Translations under genes and position numbers: made by a program | DNA from: Diphasiastrum complanatum | Taxonomy: Eukaryota > Streptophyta > Lycopodiopsida > Lycopodiales > Lycopodiaceae | Direction of reading: 5' to 3' | DNA: 64,000 nt | Assembly (NCBI GenBank): GCA_029204225.1 | Contig: MU832134.1 | Span: 21,591-85,590 of the forward strand | Notes under the pieces: generated by a model | The model's input: only the letters and a program-made list of their open reading frames with translations | Databases searched by the model: none | Told to the model about the DNA's origin: nothing | Part shown: positions 21,256-32,789 of the stretch, piece after piece | Layout: the number at the start of each line of letters is the position of its first letter | Numbering within the stretch: the stretch's first letter is position 1

Positions 21256-21723
21256 CTAATCTGAGACTAAACCATTTTTATCAGGACAATAGGTGTGATC
21301 ATAATAGAAAACTCCTGACTCTAAAAGTGATTTTGGAGAACGACCTTTATATTGTAAAATAACGATATCTGAATGTATGACATCGATTATTCCTGCAATC
21401 GATTGAACTGTTTGCCATTCAACGAAATTTGATGGATACAAATCCAACAAAAGTATCACAAGAAAAATTTAATTTAAAGAAAATGCTAACTCTAAAGAAA
21501 TTAAATCTGAAAACTTACAATCGCATTTTCTTCTATGATTCGGATTCAAATCATGAATGTTGAGCTCATTGTGAAGATAAACATGCTGAACTAAAACTTC
21601 TGTGATAGATTGACCAGCAGGTGATACTTTGAAATCCATTATCCTGCCTTTCCAAGAGCTTCTATATATGTTATCCGATCTTTTTCTTTTCCGAAACAAG
21701 TCTTTTGCAGAGGGATGCATCAA
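21256..21723 (-). pseudogene. Possible BAH-domain remnant
   Basis: Two adjacent minus-strand frames (21723-21469 and 21459-21256) read as one diverged domain. The first has WKGRIMDF and then VLVQHVYLHNEL. The second has DLYPSNFVEWQTVQSIAG and ends VFYYDHTYCPDKNG. The order of a hydrophobic strand, a SD-like turn, a xxVxSIxG segment and a terminal FYY...Y.P matches BAH domains loosely. The call rests on pattern only. Confidence 0.3.
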
Positions 21724-21729
21724 GATTCA

Positions 21730-22177
21730 TTGATATTCTCAATATGTTCTTGGTATCCATTGATCTTCTGCATTTTTTTCATTCCAAATATTGATTGCAT
21801 CAATGGTTCCTCTTGGTCTCTGATTATGTGTAGCCATTACTCGAAAATACGTGTGCGCAAGCAAAGAACGGAGAGAATGAAGAAATTGAGAGGTAAATCT
21901 AAGAATGACAATCCAAAATAAGAGATAGAATGAAGAGAATGGGAGGTATTCCTGTGAATGGCAAGAAGTTCCTAATCTACAAGGATTAGTTAGCTAGAGT
22001 TTACGACTATTGACGTCAAATCAACCTCAGGTGTACAAAGACGGACAACATAAGAGTATTTGAGCAGTAACTGTGGTCCAATCACAATTGTTTGTTCTGT
22101 CGTACGAACAAAAATTTGACCGAGAAAGTTAAATACAATTTCCGTCCGTCAACCATTGTTACAGTTCGTCACAAAAT
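21730..22177. other. Spacer before the truncated LTR
   Basis: No domain recognised. The similarity to the 3' LTR at 27.1 kb begins abruptly at 22178, so the left part of the 5' LTR is missing or replaced here. Confidence 0.5.
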
Positions 22178-22501
22178 TAAGATCTGCTTCTTTGTGTTCT
22201 TGTTTGGAAATGTAAATATTGTAGATAAGCTTTGATCTGCTTTGTTTTCTTTCCTTTCTTGGCATTTCTTTGCTGTAAATAGCTCTTGAGTTCTTGATTT
22301 ATTGCATGTTTTTGGGTTCTTGTTTGGTTGGTTTCCTGCTGGATTCATGAAGAGTTGGTTTCTTGATTGGTTTCTGGGTTGAGGGTCTTTAATGCAAGAT
22401 TGAGATTTGAGCTCGGTGGGAAGGGAACTCTATTACAACAAGATGAGATGAGTGGTTGAGGGAGAGAAACAGATTCTGGTATGTGCTAGAATTGGTAAAC
22501 A
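22178..22501 (+). mobile_element. 5' LTR (left-truncated) of a pol-less LTR retrotransposon
   Basis: Positions 22178-22501 match 27097-27436 nearly throughout. The main difference is a short GGTGAAGGCGGAA-type insertion in the right copy. It ends in CA, directly followed by T and a tRNA-Asp primer site. The right LTR continues further left into sequence not present here, so this copy is truncated. Confidence 0.85.
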
Positions 22502-22502
22502 T

Positions 22503-22580
22503 TGGCGCCATTGCCGAGGATCGACGAACCTAGGTCGTTCGCGTGACAGGCGAAAATACTCACCACTATACTACAATGAC
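22503..22580 (-). tRNA. Nearly full-length tRNA-Asp(GTC)-like sequence serving as an extended primer-binding site
   Basis: Read on the minus strand, all arms of plant tRNA-Asp are present. The acceptor strands GTCATTG and CAATGGC pair. The D-arm GTATAGTGGTGAGTAT is intact. The anticodon stem is TTCGC/GCGAA around the loop CTGTCAC (anticodon GTC). The T-arm has a 3-nt insertion (TTCG TCG ATC), followed by discriminator G and CCA. Nuclear tRNA genes do not encode CCA, and the CCA end abuts the LTR, exactly where a primer-binding site belongs. It therefore looks like a captured primer tRNA and not a gene. The T-arm pairs poorly, so function as a tRNA is unlikely. Confidence 0.8.
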
Positions 22581-23142
22581 ATCTCAAAACAATAAAAAGA
22601 CAGAGCCATGCAAATTGATGAAATGTGAAGATAGGCCTATCACTCATCACAATACTCCATCTCATAATCAAGCTATTGATCGATTTACAAAACAAGTGAT
22701 CAATTCTCTACGTAGATTTGGAATCTCTCCATATATGCAACAACAATACTTGCAATGGATAAAAGGAGCTGAAGCAGCACACGATGAAGAATTATTTAAA
22801 ATATGGTATGATGTCATTGGAAATCAATCCACAATGGATCAGCAAGCAACGACCACGATACAAACAAAAGAATCTACTGAAGTTCTTGATCCAAGAGATC
22901 AAGGTCAAGATCAAGAAGAAGTAAGGAATGAAGATCATCGTGGTGAAGGGCTGGCTAGTCAACGCAAAGATGATAATTCCACATCAGATTGGAAGTTTAA
23001 CATATGTTGGCCATACTATTTATCACGTTTCAACTTGCAACCATCAGATTCGATGAAGGGGCACTACTTCAAATGGCTCAATGAGATGGACTATAAAGAT
23101 TCAAAATGTTGGAAATTAAGCCCACAATTGTCTCCTTGGTGA
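22576..23142 (+). pseudogene. Internal ORF A of the pol-less LTR element: aromatic modules 1 and 2
   Basis: The frame opens inside the tRNA-like segment; the ATG at 22576 (MTSQNNKK) is a likely start. It encodes a hydrophilic protein with two copies of an unrecognised module. Module 1 (about 22681-22815) has QQQYLQWIKG and ends LFKIWYD. Module 2 (about 22990-23112) has WPYYLSRF, then HYFKWLNEMDYKDSK. An acidic Gln/Glu-rich linker separates them. The frame is lost just after module 2, probably by a frameshift. No gag, protease or RT motif is present. Confidence 0.55.
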
Positions 23143-23149
23143 ATGACTA

Positions 23150-23900
23150 TTTTCTATTTCATGATTCTTCTTGCACGTTTATTGATCATTGATATAGGGT
23201 CAGGTGAAACCAACTTTGGTTCTAGGTCTTCTCATCTAATACCTGCAGGAATAACAAACTTAGACAACCAATTATTTTAAGAACGTCTACAACGGGCTTC
23301 CGGCTGATCTCCAGCAAAGGGTAACCAATCCTATCATAAATTCAAGTTCAAATGTTAAGTTTAATAACTTGAAGTCATTGAAGACTTGGCCATCTTCAAG
23401 GACTTCCACAAACTTGCATTTAGAACAAGTCTGCAAATTTACATTACTTTTTCAACAGTCTGTAGAAATACACTTTCTTTTTTGCTGTAATTGCTATTTG
23501 ATTGTGCTTCAGTGTAATATAGCAGCAACACGCTTTTCTATCTGTGTATAACGTAGATGAATGCTTGTTGTGATTGAATGCACTCTATCAGTATTTGATC
23601 ACACTTGTTTACTCACTCTAATCATAACTTGGACGTCTACGACTCCTCAATTTCTGATCAGACGATGGCTATCTTTGATGCCTGAGGAATTCGCGATATC
23701 ATACTGCTCTTCCATCTATTTCAGAACTAAACTTCACATTGAATCCATTTTTCAGTAATACCACACACAAACCATTTCTAATCTCTTCGGTGGACTATAC
23801 TCTCATTTTTCATGAGTATGAATTGATTTTTAAGATCTTGTTGGGCAATTAGGACACTTAAAGCTATGATTATATTCATCATAAGCTTTCTATTAGATTC
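23150..23900. other. Interior of the pol-less LTR element between ORFs A and B
   Basis: No long frame. Positions 23308-23400 contain gag-like wording (NGLPADLQQRVTN) and match, in inverted orientation, 61736-61830. Confidence 0.5.
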
Positions 23901-23903
23901 TTT

Positions 23904-24770
23904 TTGCATCTAATAGTTGATTGTAATGGGAGAGATGTTCCGCAATATTCTTGCTCTCTTCTCCGTTCGTGTTCTTCTATCTCCCGTAACCCATCACAAA
24001 GAAGATGTTTGGAACAAGAAAAGATGAGGAGTCAAGGGCAAGAGGCAAATCAGATGTTGTTAGATCCTAAGAAGGATGAATTACTGGAAAACCAGCAGCA
24101 AGATGATTTCTATGAAGATTCTAAATCAAGTCATAATGTCGCAATCTATTGGCCAGCATATTTGTCAACGTTCACACAATGCTCACCTGATGATTTTATA
24201 GAGCCATATTTTTCATGGTTGGAAGACACAGGCTACGCGGATTCAAAGAAAATCTTTAGAAGATGGCAGGGCAGAAAAGAAAAAGATATTGAGGAGTGGA
24301 AGGAAAAGCAAAAACTTGATGAATCTGAATGAAAAGAAAAACAAAGGGTAAGAGTGAAGGAGAAAGTACAACAATCTAGAAGTAATGATCGAGATGACAA
24401 TCTGACTGAAGTTTCATGTTCGAGCATAATGACAAGAACATTCCAGCTAGTGCACAGTGTACCGCAAGAATGCATGACTGAAACTTCACCTCAAGATCTA
24501 ATCACACGAGCTTCTAACGAAGTTCTAGATTGTTGGCCACTAGATCAATTCAGGAATTCCTACTTTAATTGGTTAAAGCTAACAAAACACGAGTATTCAA
24601 AAGCAACTTTTAACCATTGGTGGAGAACAAGAAGGAAAGTCAATGAAAAAAATGACGATGTGGTAAATAGATTGGCAAGACATCAGGGATTTCCACCGAG
24701 AACTCTTCATGCCTCCAATGGAACATCTATAAGAGTTTTTCAATTTCATGTCTATAAACAACCACATTGA
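23904..24770 (+). pseudogene. Internal ORF B: aromatic modules 3 and 4, one stop codon
   Basis: One frame runs through both parts, interrupted only by TGA at 24330-24332. Module 3 (about 24132-24273) has IYWPAYLSTF, EPYFSWLEDTGYADSK and IFRRW. Module 4 (about 24495-24632) has NSYFNWLKLTKHEYSK and FNHWW. A very basic/acidic helical stretch (RRWQGRKEKDIEEWKEK) joins them. Modules 1-5 share Y-F-x-W-L, then about 5 residues, then Y-x-x-S-K-x-x-F-x-x-W. I do not know this family. Confidence 0.55.
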
Positions 24771-25067
24771 GCTATCAAAGCAAAATGTTCTCCACTAAAT
24801 GATGCAAAAGGGGTACACAAGGAAGGATGAGCACTCAACGGCTAAGGAGGACAAAGCCAACAAATCTATATCTCCCAATAAACAAAGTGTAGAGGAACAA
24901 GTGTCAAAAAGGCCAGATCAGAATGAAGCTGAATCAAACGTGAATGGCTTTGGGGGTTGTTTCCAACAAATGTAACTTGTTTAAGAGAATATGAGCTTCA
25001 AATACAAATTCCACCAAGCAGTGTATATCTAAACCAAACTACTCCTGCTCTTCAAAATTGAACTACC

Positions 25068-25439
25068 ATGTCCAATGGAGCAGTTGCTACTCAAGCACAC
25101 CAACCTATGCATCAACATCCAGAGGCACATGCACCTACAATGCAAGAAATGTACTTGAACGCTGCTTCTCAAACAACAAGACCTCTTTATCCTGCAGAAA
25201 CAAATGAATATTTCCTTCATTCGACACTTCATGATGAATATCAATACCAAGATCACAACGATTCATCAATATCTCCAATCTATCTCGACTACATTTATGC
25301 ATACAACTCTTATGATGGATATGCAGAGAGTAACCATTCTATACCAAGGGGTCAAGCGCCACCTACATATTTCAAGTGGTTGTCTCGAATACACAATCAA
25401 GACACGCCATACAATTACGATTGGTGGTATACAACATGA
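25068..25439 (+). pseudogene. Internal ORF C: aromatic module 5
   Basis: The 123-aa frame is in the same phase as ORF B but separated by stops. It is His/Gln/Pro-rich at the N-terminus. It ends in a fifth, diverged module (about 25275-25430): PIYLDYIYAY, PTYFKWLSRIHNQDTPYNYDWW. It may be the C-terminus of the original protein. Confidence 0.5.
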
Positions 25440-26029
25440 CTTCAACCGAACTGCCATGTTTAACAGCTATTCATATGAAACACCCTCTTATAGACCTGCA
25501 ATACTTCCAATCAGAAGCGGACAACCATTCCAGCAAGGACTTTTTTCACTTTTTATATCTTTTTTCAGAAAAAAAAAAACCCTGCAAATTATTATCTCGC
25601 AGATTTTACGTATTCTTTAAAATATTCTTTTATGGGCCTCACCACTACATTATTTATTTCAATTTATTCTACCTTACATTTCTCATTGAAGCTTTCTTGA
25701 GTGGCCTTTTAAAAAAATGAGTGGAAAAATAAAGATGAGAAATATAGAGTGACATTTCTATTCCTTACTCTATTTTATTACTTTTACTTCTTCTTTAGTT
25801 TCTAGTGTTTTCTGGAATACAAGCCATTTAGGCCAGGTACATTCAAGAATTCTCTATGGATCAATGATCTTGTAAAGCTCATGAAGCATGGTAACGCATC
25901 CTTATCCGTGACTTTGTGTATGTTCTACAACGAAGTGGCTATTGGCCTAATCAACCTCAAGCTGCTAATTTTCCAACTGCAACACAACTTTCAAGCAGAT
26001 GACAAAGATGCTTCTATTTTCAATTAATA

Positions 26030-26217
26030 AGATTCAAATGGAAATGTGCAATTAAGTCAAAGATTTGAGGCCAAAAGAAAGTTGTTGCTCCTCAACAACA
26101 TATTCAATTGAATCCAAGGTTTTAGATTCAAATGGAAATGTGCAATTAAGTCAAAGATTTGAGGCCAAAAGAAAGTTGTTGCTCCTCAACAACATATTCA
26201 ATTGAATCCAAGGTTTT
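26030..26217. repeat. Tandem duplication, 2 x 94 bp
   Basis: Positions 26030-26123 and 26124-26217 appear identical. They begin AGATTCAAATGGAAATG and end AATCCAAGGTTTT. The identity suggests a very recent event within the decayed LTR element. Confidence 0.95.
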
Positions 26218-26493
26218 TTGAAACCCTTTCGTCACAACAAGAAAGAAAGACAATTTTCTAATAAGCTATTGGTTTTACGCAAGCGATAAAATATATATGC
26301 TTTTCCAACTGCAAAGTCTTCAAAAGTCACCAATAAAGTCATCTTCAATAAATCTCCTCATCCAATACTGCAGGGGGACCTGCAGTTGTTTGAGAAGGGG
26401 CAACGTTGGCAGATTCCTTTAGGCCAACATTAACAATAAGTTGCAAGAGTCGTGGCATCCTGCGTGCGCAAGACCATAGCCCAATGAGCACTT

Positions 26494-27436
<943 letters not shown>

Positions 27437-27486
27437 TGGAGAAACCTGAAAAACGCGAAGGTGCCTTTGAAAAGCAAAGGCAAAGA

Positions 27487-27630
27487 AAATGCGAAAAATC
27501 TGACAGTGCCCTTAAAATGAAGTTTGGTCACAGTGTCGCATTTTTTCCGAAGGTAGAGAAATGCGAAAAACCCGACAGTGCTCTTAAAATGAAGTTTGGT
27601 CACACTGTCGCATTTTTTCTGAAGGTGTCA
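27487..27630. repeat. Tandem duplication, 2 x 72 bp, with a third partial unit
   Basis: The unit with core GACAGTGCCCTTAAAATGA and CTGTCGCATTTTTT occurs at 27487-27558 and 27559-27630. A diverged partial core recurs near 27735-27765. It begins about 50 bp after the LTR end. Confidence 0.88.
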
Positions 27631-27639
27631 CTTTTTCCT

Positions 27640-28848
27640 GATAGAGTTATATTTTTTACAATAGTTCGAAAAAAGGCAAAGGTGTCTGAAAAAAAATTAA
27701 GGCACAAAAAATCCCTAAGGTGCAAAACAGCAAAAAAGACGACAGTGCCCTTAAAAAATGCTTTAGGGAAAAACTAAGTTTTGGAAAGATGCGAAGGTCC
27801 GTAATATGTTGTCAGCCTTCGGCTGTTTTTTTTTTTTTCAAGATGCTCCTTACTTGAATGATTTGTTAAGGTTGAGCATAAGAAATCTAACAGGATCCCC
27901 CAAGACCATCCAAAAACATTTGACCTCCTATTCTTGCACCAAAAGCTGCCAATCACCATGCACTAGCTCCATAGGTCCAATTACATCATTTGGGCCCTCA
28001 CAAGGTTATTAATTACATTTCTGACTTAGTTCATAATGAAGTGGTGTAACTAATAATCTTGTACACTAGAGTACCAGATACCCATGTTAGGGACTATTAC
28101 AAATCCTTCATGCAGGACATGGACATAACACCACCAGTTGTCATATTATGTCAAATTGGATACTTTGTCCTTGCATGACTAGGAGCTCCAAAATTGCTCC
28201 CTAGAGATCCAAAAAGCATTCGTTTAATGCCCATGTGAGCTCCATACTTATCTGCTTCAATTACACTTGTTGCATCCTCTTTGTATGTCACAAGTTGTCA
28301 AGTCATCCATCTTTAAATTGTCTTTTGTTTTGTTTGTCTACATTCCAATGATCTAGTTCTCTTACTAACCATTCCAACAACAACACCACCAAATCCAGCT
28401 CCCTATTCTTAAAAAAAGTGTGTTTTACCACTCAGGCATGGTCTTAGTGTGAGAACAAGGTAGTAGACCTATAGAGAGAGCAGCTCATGATATAGCCAAG
28501 ACACCATGTCATGATTTAACGTTTATGACTCACCTCCCTAGAGTAGGGCATTCTTAGCTCTATCGGTAGAAGTTATCTAGTGGCTGCTAAGTCACATCGA
28601 TTAAATGTTGTTCAACTCCAAAATTGGCCCACAATTATGTTATTGGTGTGGCACCAATCATGCTAATCTTTTCTATTGTAGTTACAAGTATTTAACTACG
28701 TCTAGTGAATTATTACTTTGGAATGTATATGCTTAATGAATGCAATTTAAATATTGAAGACTAAAATTATATCTTACATAAATGTGGATGCTATTGAAAT
28801 TTCACAATTCTAGCTTGTCTAGTTTGATGTAATTCTACTTGTAAGTGG
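27640..28848. other. Spacer, no gene recognised
   Basis: No coding domain seen. A tRNA-like fragment is at 28549-28621. Confidence 0.5.
28549..28621 (+). repeat. tRNA-derived SINE-like fragment
   Basis: An A-box-like word (TTAGCTCTATCGGTAGA) and a B-box-like word (GTTCAACTCC) occur at tRNA-like spacing. Confidence 0.4.
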
Positions 28849-28849
28849 T

Positions 28850-29485
28850 GATGTGGCACATGGCACATGTATAGATGCTTAGCCCTATGCCTAATCATGT
28901 TAATTCCTCACACAAGGTCAAGTGGCATCTTTACTAATGATGTACAAAATCTACATTAGCATTTTAGAGAGAATGTAGGACTATTTTCAGCAATTTTTGC
29001 CTTGTTGGTGGATCTCAAGATCATGTGGTCAACTCTAGGGTTGATGACTTATTTTAGGTTATTGACTTTAGGTTTAGGTCACATATGGATGAAGGGTAAA
29101 CCTAAACCCTAGATGTGAGAAGGATATCTATATATAGCAATGTAAATCTTGTTGATTAATATTGAAAAAATTGACATTTCCAACTTTCCTTCACATTATC
29201 TTTGTGTGGAGAGTTAGAACTATCATATGTCAGTGACCTTATGCCTTTATTGCATTGATTGGAAGGAAGGTACTCAAGTTGATTACAGATCTAGGAATCT
29301 TGTTGCACCTCTATTTGGAATGTTTGATTGTGGAGTTAAATGCCAAGATAAGCTAGTTTTGATAACTAATCTTGATTCTACCCCAGAGTTTGGATCTAGA
29401 TCAATCAAATGTGCATACTCCATCACTTTTATCTTTTATTGGGATTCATTTTGCTGCAAATTTTATGATGTATCAGAGCCTAATC
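28850..29485 (+). mobile_element. Probable copia-type LTR remnant with primer-binding site
   Basis: A TATA-like run (TCTATATATAGC, about 29130) lies in an LTR-like AT-rich stretch. It is followed at about 29467 by GATGTATCAGAGCC, a near match to the initiator-Met tRNA site TGGTATCAGAGCC seen at 31041 and 62451. No partner LTR or coding region is seen. Confidence 0.4.
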
Positions 29486-30193
29486 AAAAGTGAGCTTTAG
29501 GTTTGCATTACAAGCTTTAATCCTACATTTTGAGGAGTATTGGTTTTGCCTTTGCTACTAATTGATAATCTAGAGATAGTAACTCCAAATTTGGTTCCAT
29601 TTGGATGAAAATAAATTAAAGGGGATCTTATTTTCTAAGTTATAGCTTAAGTTCATCATGAAAATATCTCCACAAGAAACAATTCAATGCTCATCAAACA
29701 TATTATGTCGTGTATTCCATGCTTGTGGGGTGCAAGTTATACACACCATTCTGTTTGATGAACGGTAGTATTTTGCCAACTGTCAGGCCTAGGTATTTCA
29801 CTAGACATTTCCAACGGCAAGTGTGTGAGACTTGACCAAGGTGGCATATTTCGGCCACTTTTGGTGGACTACATGCTCTTGTATTTCAAAGAGATCGGGC
29901 CGAATCAATACATGCTCATACAATAGTCACAAGATGATATCAACTTTTAAACTTCAAATAACGAAGGAATGGCATACTAGCTCAGTTATGCTTCCCATCA
30001 TAATGGCTACCCATAATTGAATGGGAATTGAGTAGCACCGAATACTTGCTTTTCTATCGATTTCATGATGCAAGTTATAGCACATACAACGGCATGAGTG
30101 AGATAGCATTCATCATTTTGATAAGTACATATCTGGAAACCAAAAGAATACACCTTTTTTAAATATTCTAACAACCCTTGTGTTTGTTAGTTC

Positions 30194-31040
30194 TGTTAAA
30201 ATTGGCAAAAGCTAACTTGATCATATCTTGTGAATACCATTATGAGTAGTACATATCATCATAAGACATGTGTGGAGCCTGTTCCCACGTGTGAAATAAA
30301 TGCATTTCTCATTTAGATGAGTCATATAGGTTGTACATACCATTTCATTTGAGATCTAGTGGCTAAAATGGCCAAAATCTAGTTTTCTAGCTATATGCCA
30401 CTTGGCATCATTTTATTGGTAGGAAAAGCTATTTCACATGGATAGGAGTGATCTCACACGTGCTAAGGACTGATCACATGTGTGAAAACATCAGTAGTAG
30501 GTGAGATCCAACTTGTAGTAGATATTTGTGCAAGTCCCTATAATTAGGAAAATTGACTAAAATCAAGGGAGGTGGCTATAATTAGGAAACTTGGTCCTTG
30601 TGCCATATTGATGATTATTGGTGGATCCTTTGATGAGTAGGCACTCCCACACCTGCCAAATCAGCTGAGTAAGCATCACCTCTTGTGTATATATGGTGGC
30701 TCATTTGGCCATAATTGATAAGAAAGCTAAATCTTGGTTTTGGTGCATTTCTTGAGTAATCTCTCCATTTGTCTTGTGATTTTATGCTTCTAATGGTTTC
30801 TAAGCTTAGTGTACTTCATTATTTGCTGGTAGTCCGTACTCTGACAGGTATTCACACGTGTGAAACCAGCAAGTACAAGTTTTGATCATATTTGATTGTT
30901 CTTGTTAGATTTGTTGATGTAGATTTTATCTAGTGCTATATAATCTTGTGTAGATTGGTAGATCAATCTAATCTAACACCCAAACACACTTGTGGATCTG
31001 ATTTGGATCCATTCTTGGTCCTTTTTGCTGTACTTTGACA
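30194..31040 (+). repeat. 5' LTR
   Basis: TG...CA ends. Contains several CACGTG/CACATGTG words, including the 14-bp palindrome TTCACACGTGTGAA at 30851-30864, and a TATA-like TGTATATATGG at about 30685. Confidence 0.93.
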
Positions 31041-31058
31041 TGGTATCAGAGCCAAGTA
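31041..31058 (+). other. Primer-binding site (initiator-Met tRNA)
   Basis: TGGTATCAGAGCC immediately follows the 5' LTR, as in most copia elements. Confidence 0.9.
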
Positions 31059-31959
31059 CAAGTGCATTTAAGGAATTGATCTAAACTATACCCAAATTGG
31101 CAGGTTTTTGGAAACAAGCTAATATTGAGGTAGCGAGGTTGAATGGATAGCTAGAACCATCATATTTGTACCAAATCTTGCTGTGGGCTACAGGTGTACT
31201 TTCCACACGTTTGGGTCCGTACAGGACCTATTTTGGACAGTAAAATTCAGTTTGGTGCATTTTGAGCTTCATACACCCAATGTTGAGTCAATTTAGTGCA
31301 TTTTTCAAGCTTTCACTTGCATTGTTTCTATTCCATTGATTTGTTCTTGGTTTAGATCAATCATATAGATGGATTAAAGCTTGTTTACAGTACATTGAAG
31401 TTGATTCTCTGATTTTTTGAGTGTACATTGAAGTTGAGAGAGAAAGAGTGCTATAAACCAAAGATTAAGGAGTGATTTGCAAGGGGAGTGATTGAAATCC
31501 ATTATACCTTCATTCTAGATTTGTTCAAGAGTGAAAGGGCTGAGTGTAGAAGCATCTAAATGCTAGAAGACACTCTTGGATCAGTCCTCCAAGTGAAATC
31601 TTAGTGAATTTCTAAAGCACAAACACTCATAAAGGCAAAATCTACCTATACAAGGTGATAATAATTGTTGGCAAGTACTAGGAGAAAAATTTGAGATCCA
31701 AGTCACATTGTTTACCCCTACTCAAGTGTGTGAGTGTGTTTTTTTGGCTTGAATTAAAGTCATAAATGTGAGTGAGGCATATGTGTTGTGGTTGATCCAA
31801 AATTTTCAAGAGATCCTTCCTTTGTAGAGGGCAAGAACTAGTAACTCAATTCTTGACTTTGGTGGAAAAATTGTCTTCTTCATTGTGATCAAATCTTGCT
31901 AAGTGGCATTAGCTCTTTGTAAGCAAATATCTTAGTGAGAGAGAAGTATCACATTTCTG

Positions 31960-32700
31960 AAAATTTGAATTTCATTCCAACTCTAAAGAGGTAGAGTCAT
32001 TGGTACTTGGTGGAGTCCAATAGGGGTGAATGAATTCAATTTTTTGAGCAAAATTTTGACATTATATGTATGAAACTCAAATAAGTTCTATTCAACTTTC
32101 TTTGTGAGAGTGTGAGGGTCAAGTTGTGATCCCATTGGGATTCTAGAATAGGGAGGAGTCCATATTTGAGTGTTCATACATGGTTGGGATCTTTGTGAAT
32201 CTCTAGATGTCTAATTTTTAAGCTTGGTGAAAAACTATTGACATAGATTGTTATCAAACCATTTCATGTCCATTCCAAATCTCAAGAGTGAGATTTTTTG
32301 GGTCAAGAGGGATTCCAAAAGGGGTGATTGGATCTGATCTTTGTGTGTTTGAATCAAGTATACATGTCAAGTTTTTGTGATCTAGTGTAGATCCTTTTTT
32401 TTTGTGAAAATTAGTGGCTTAATTTGTTGTCAAATCAAATCAAATTCAAATCTCAAGAGTGAGATTATTTGGGTCAAGAGTGAGTCCAAAAGAAGTGACT
32501 AATTTGATTTTCAAGTATTTGAAACAAGACCCATACTTTGTTCAAGAATCTCAAAAGTTGAGTGAACTAGTCAAGAGAAAAGAAAAATCTAGGTGTCAAA
32601 CTTTTCAAATCCATTCCAACTCTCAAGAGGAAGAGTCATTGGTATTTGTTGAGACCAATAGGGGTGTTTGGATCTGATTTTTGTGATTTGATAGAGTACT
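31960..32700 (+). repeat. Degenerate tandem repeats in the leader of the pol-less copia element
   Basis: A module with words like CATTCCAACTCTCAAGAG, GTCCAAAAGGGGTGA and GGATCTGATTTTTGTG recurs near 31975, 32275, 32455 and 32615, with a weaker copy near 32090. Spacing is about 150-300 bp. Confidence 0.7.
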
Positions 32701-32789
32701 TTTTTCTTAGTGATCAAAGCAAAGATTAGTTTCCAATTGACTAGGTTGAGACCAATCCATCCAAGGAGAACTAAAGCAAGGGGGCCAAG

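Noticed and set aside
22503-22580. Functional nuclear tRNA-Asp gene
   Set aside because: CCA is encoded, it abuts an LTR end, the T-arm has a 3-nt insertion with poor pairing, and no separate terminator or promoter context is seen.
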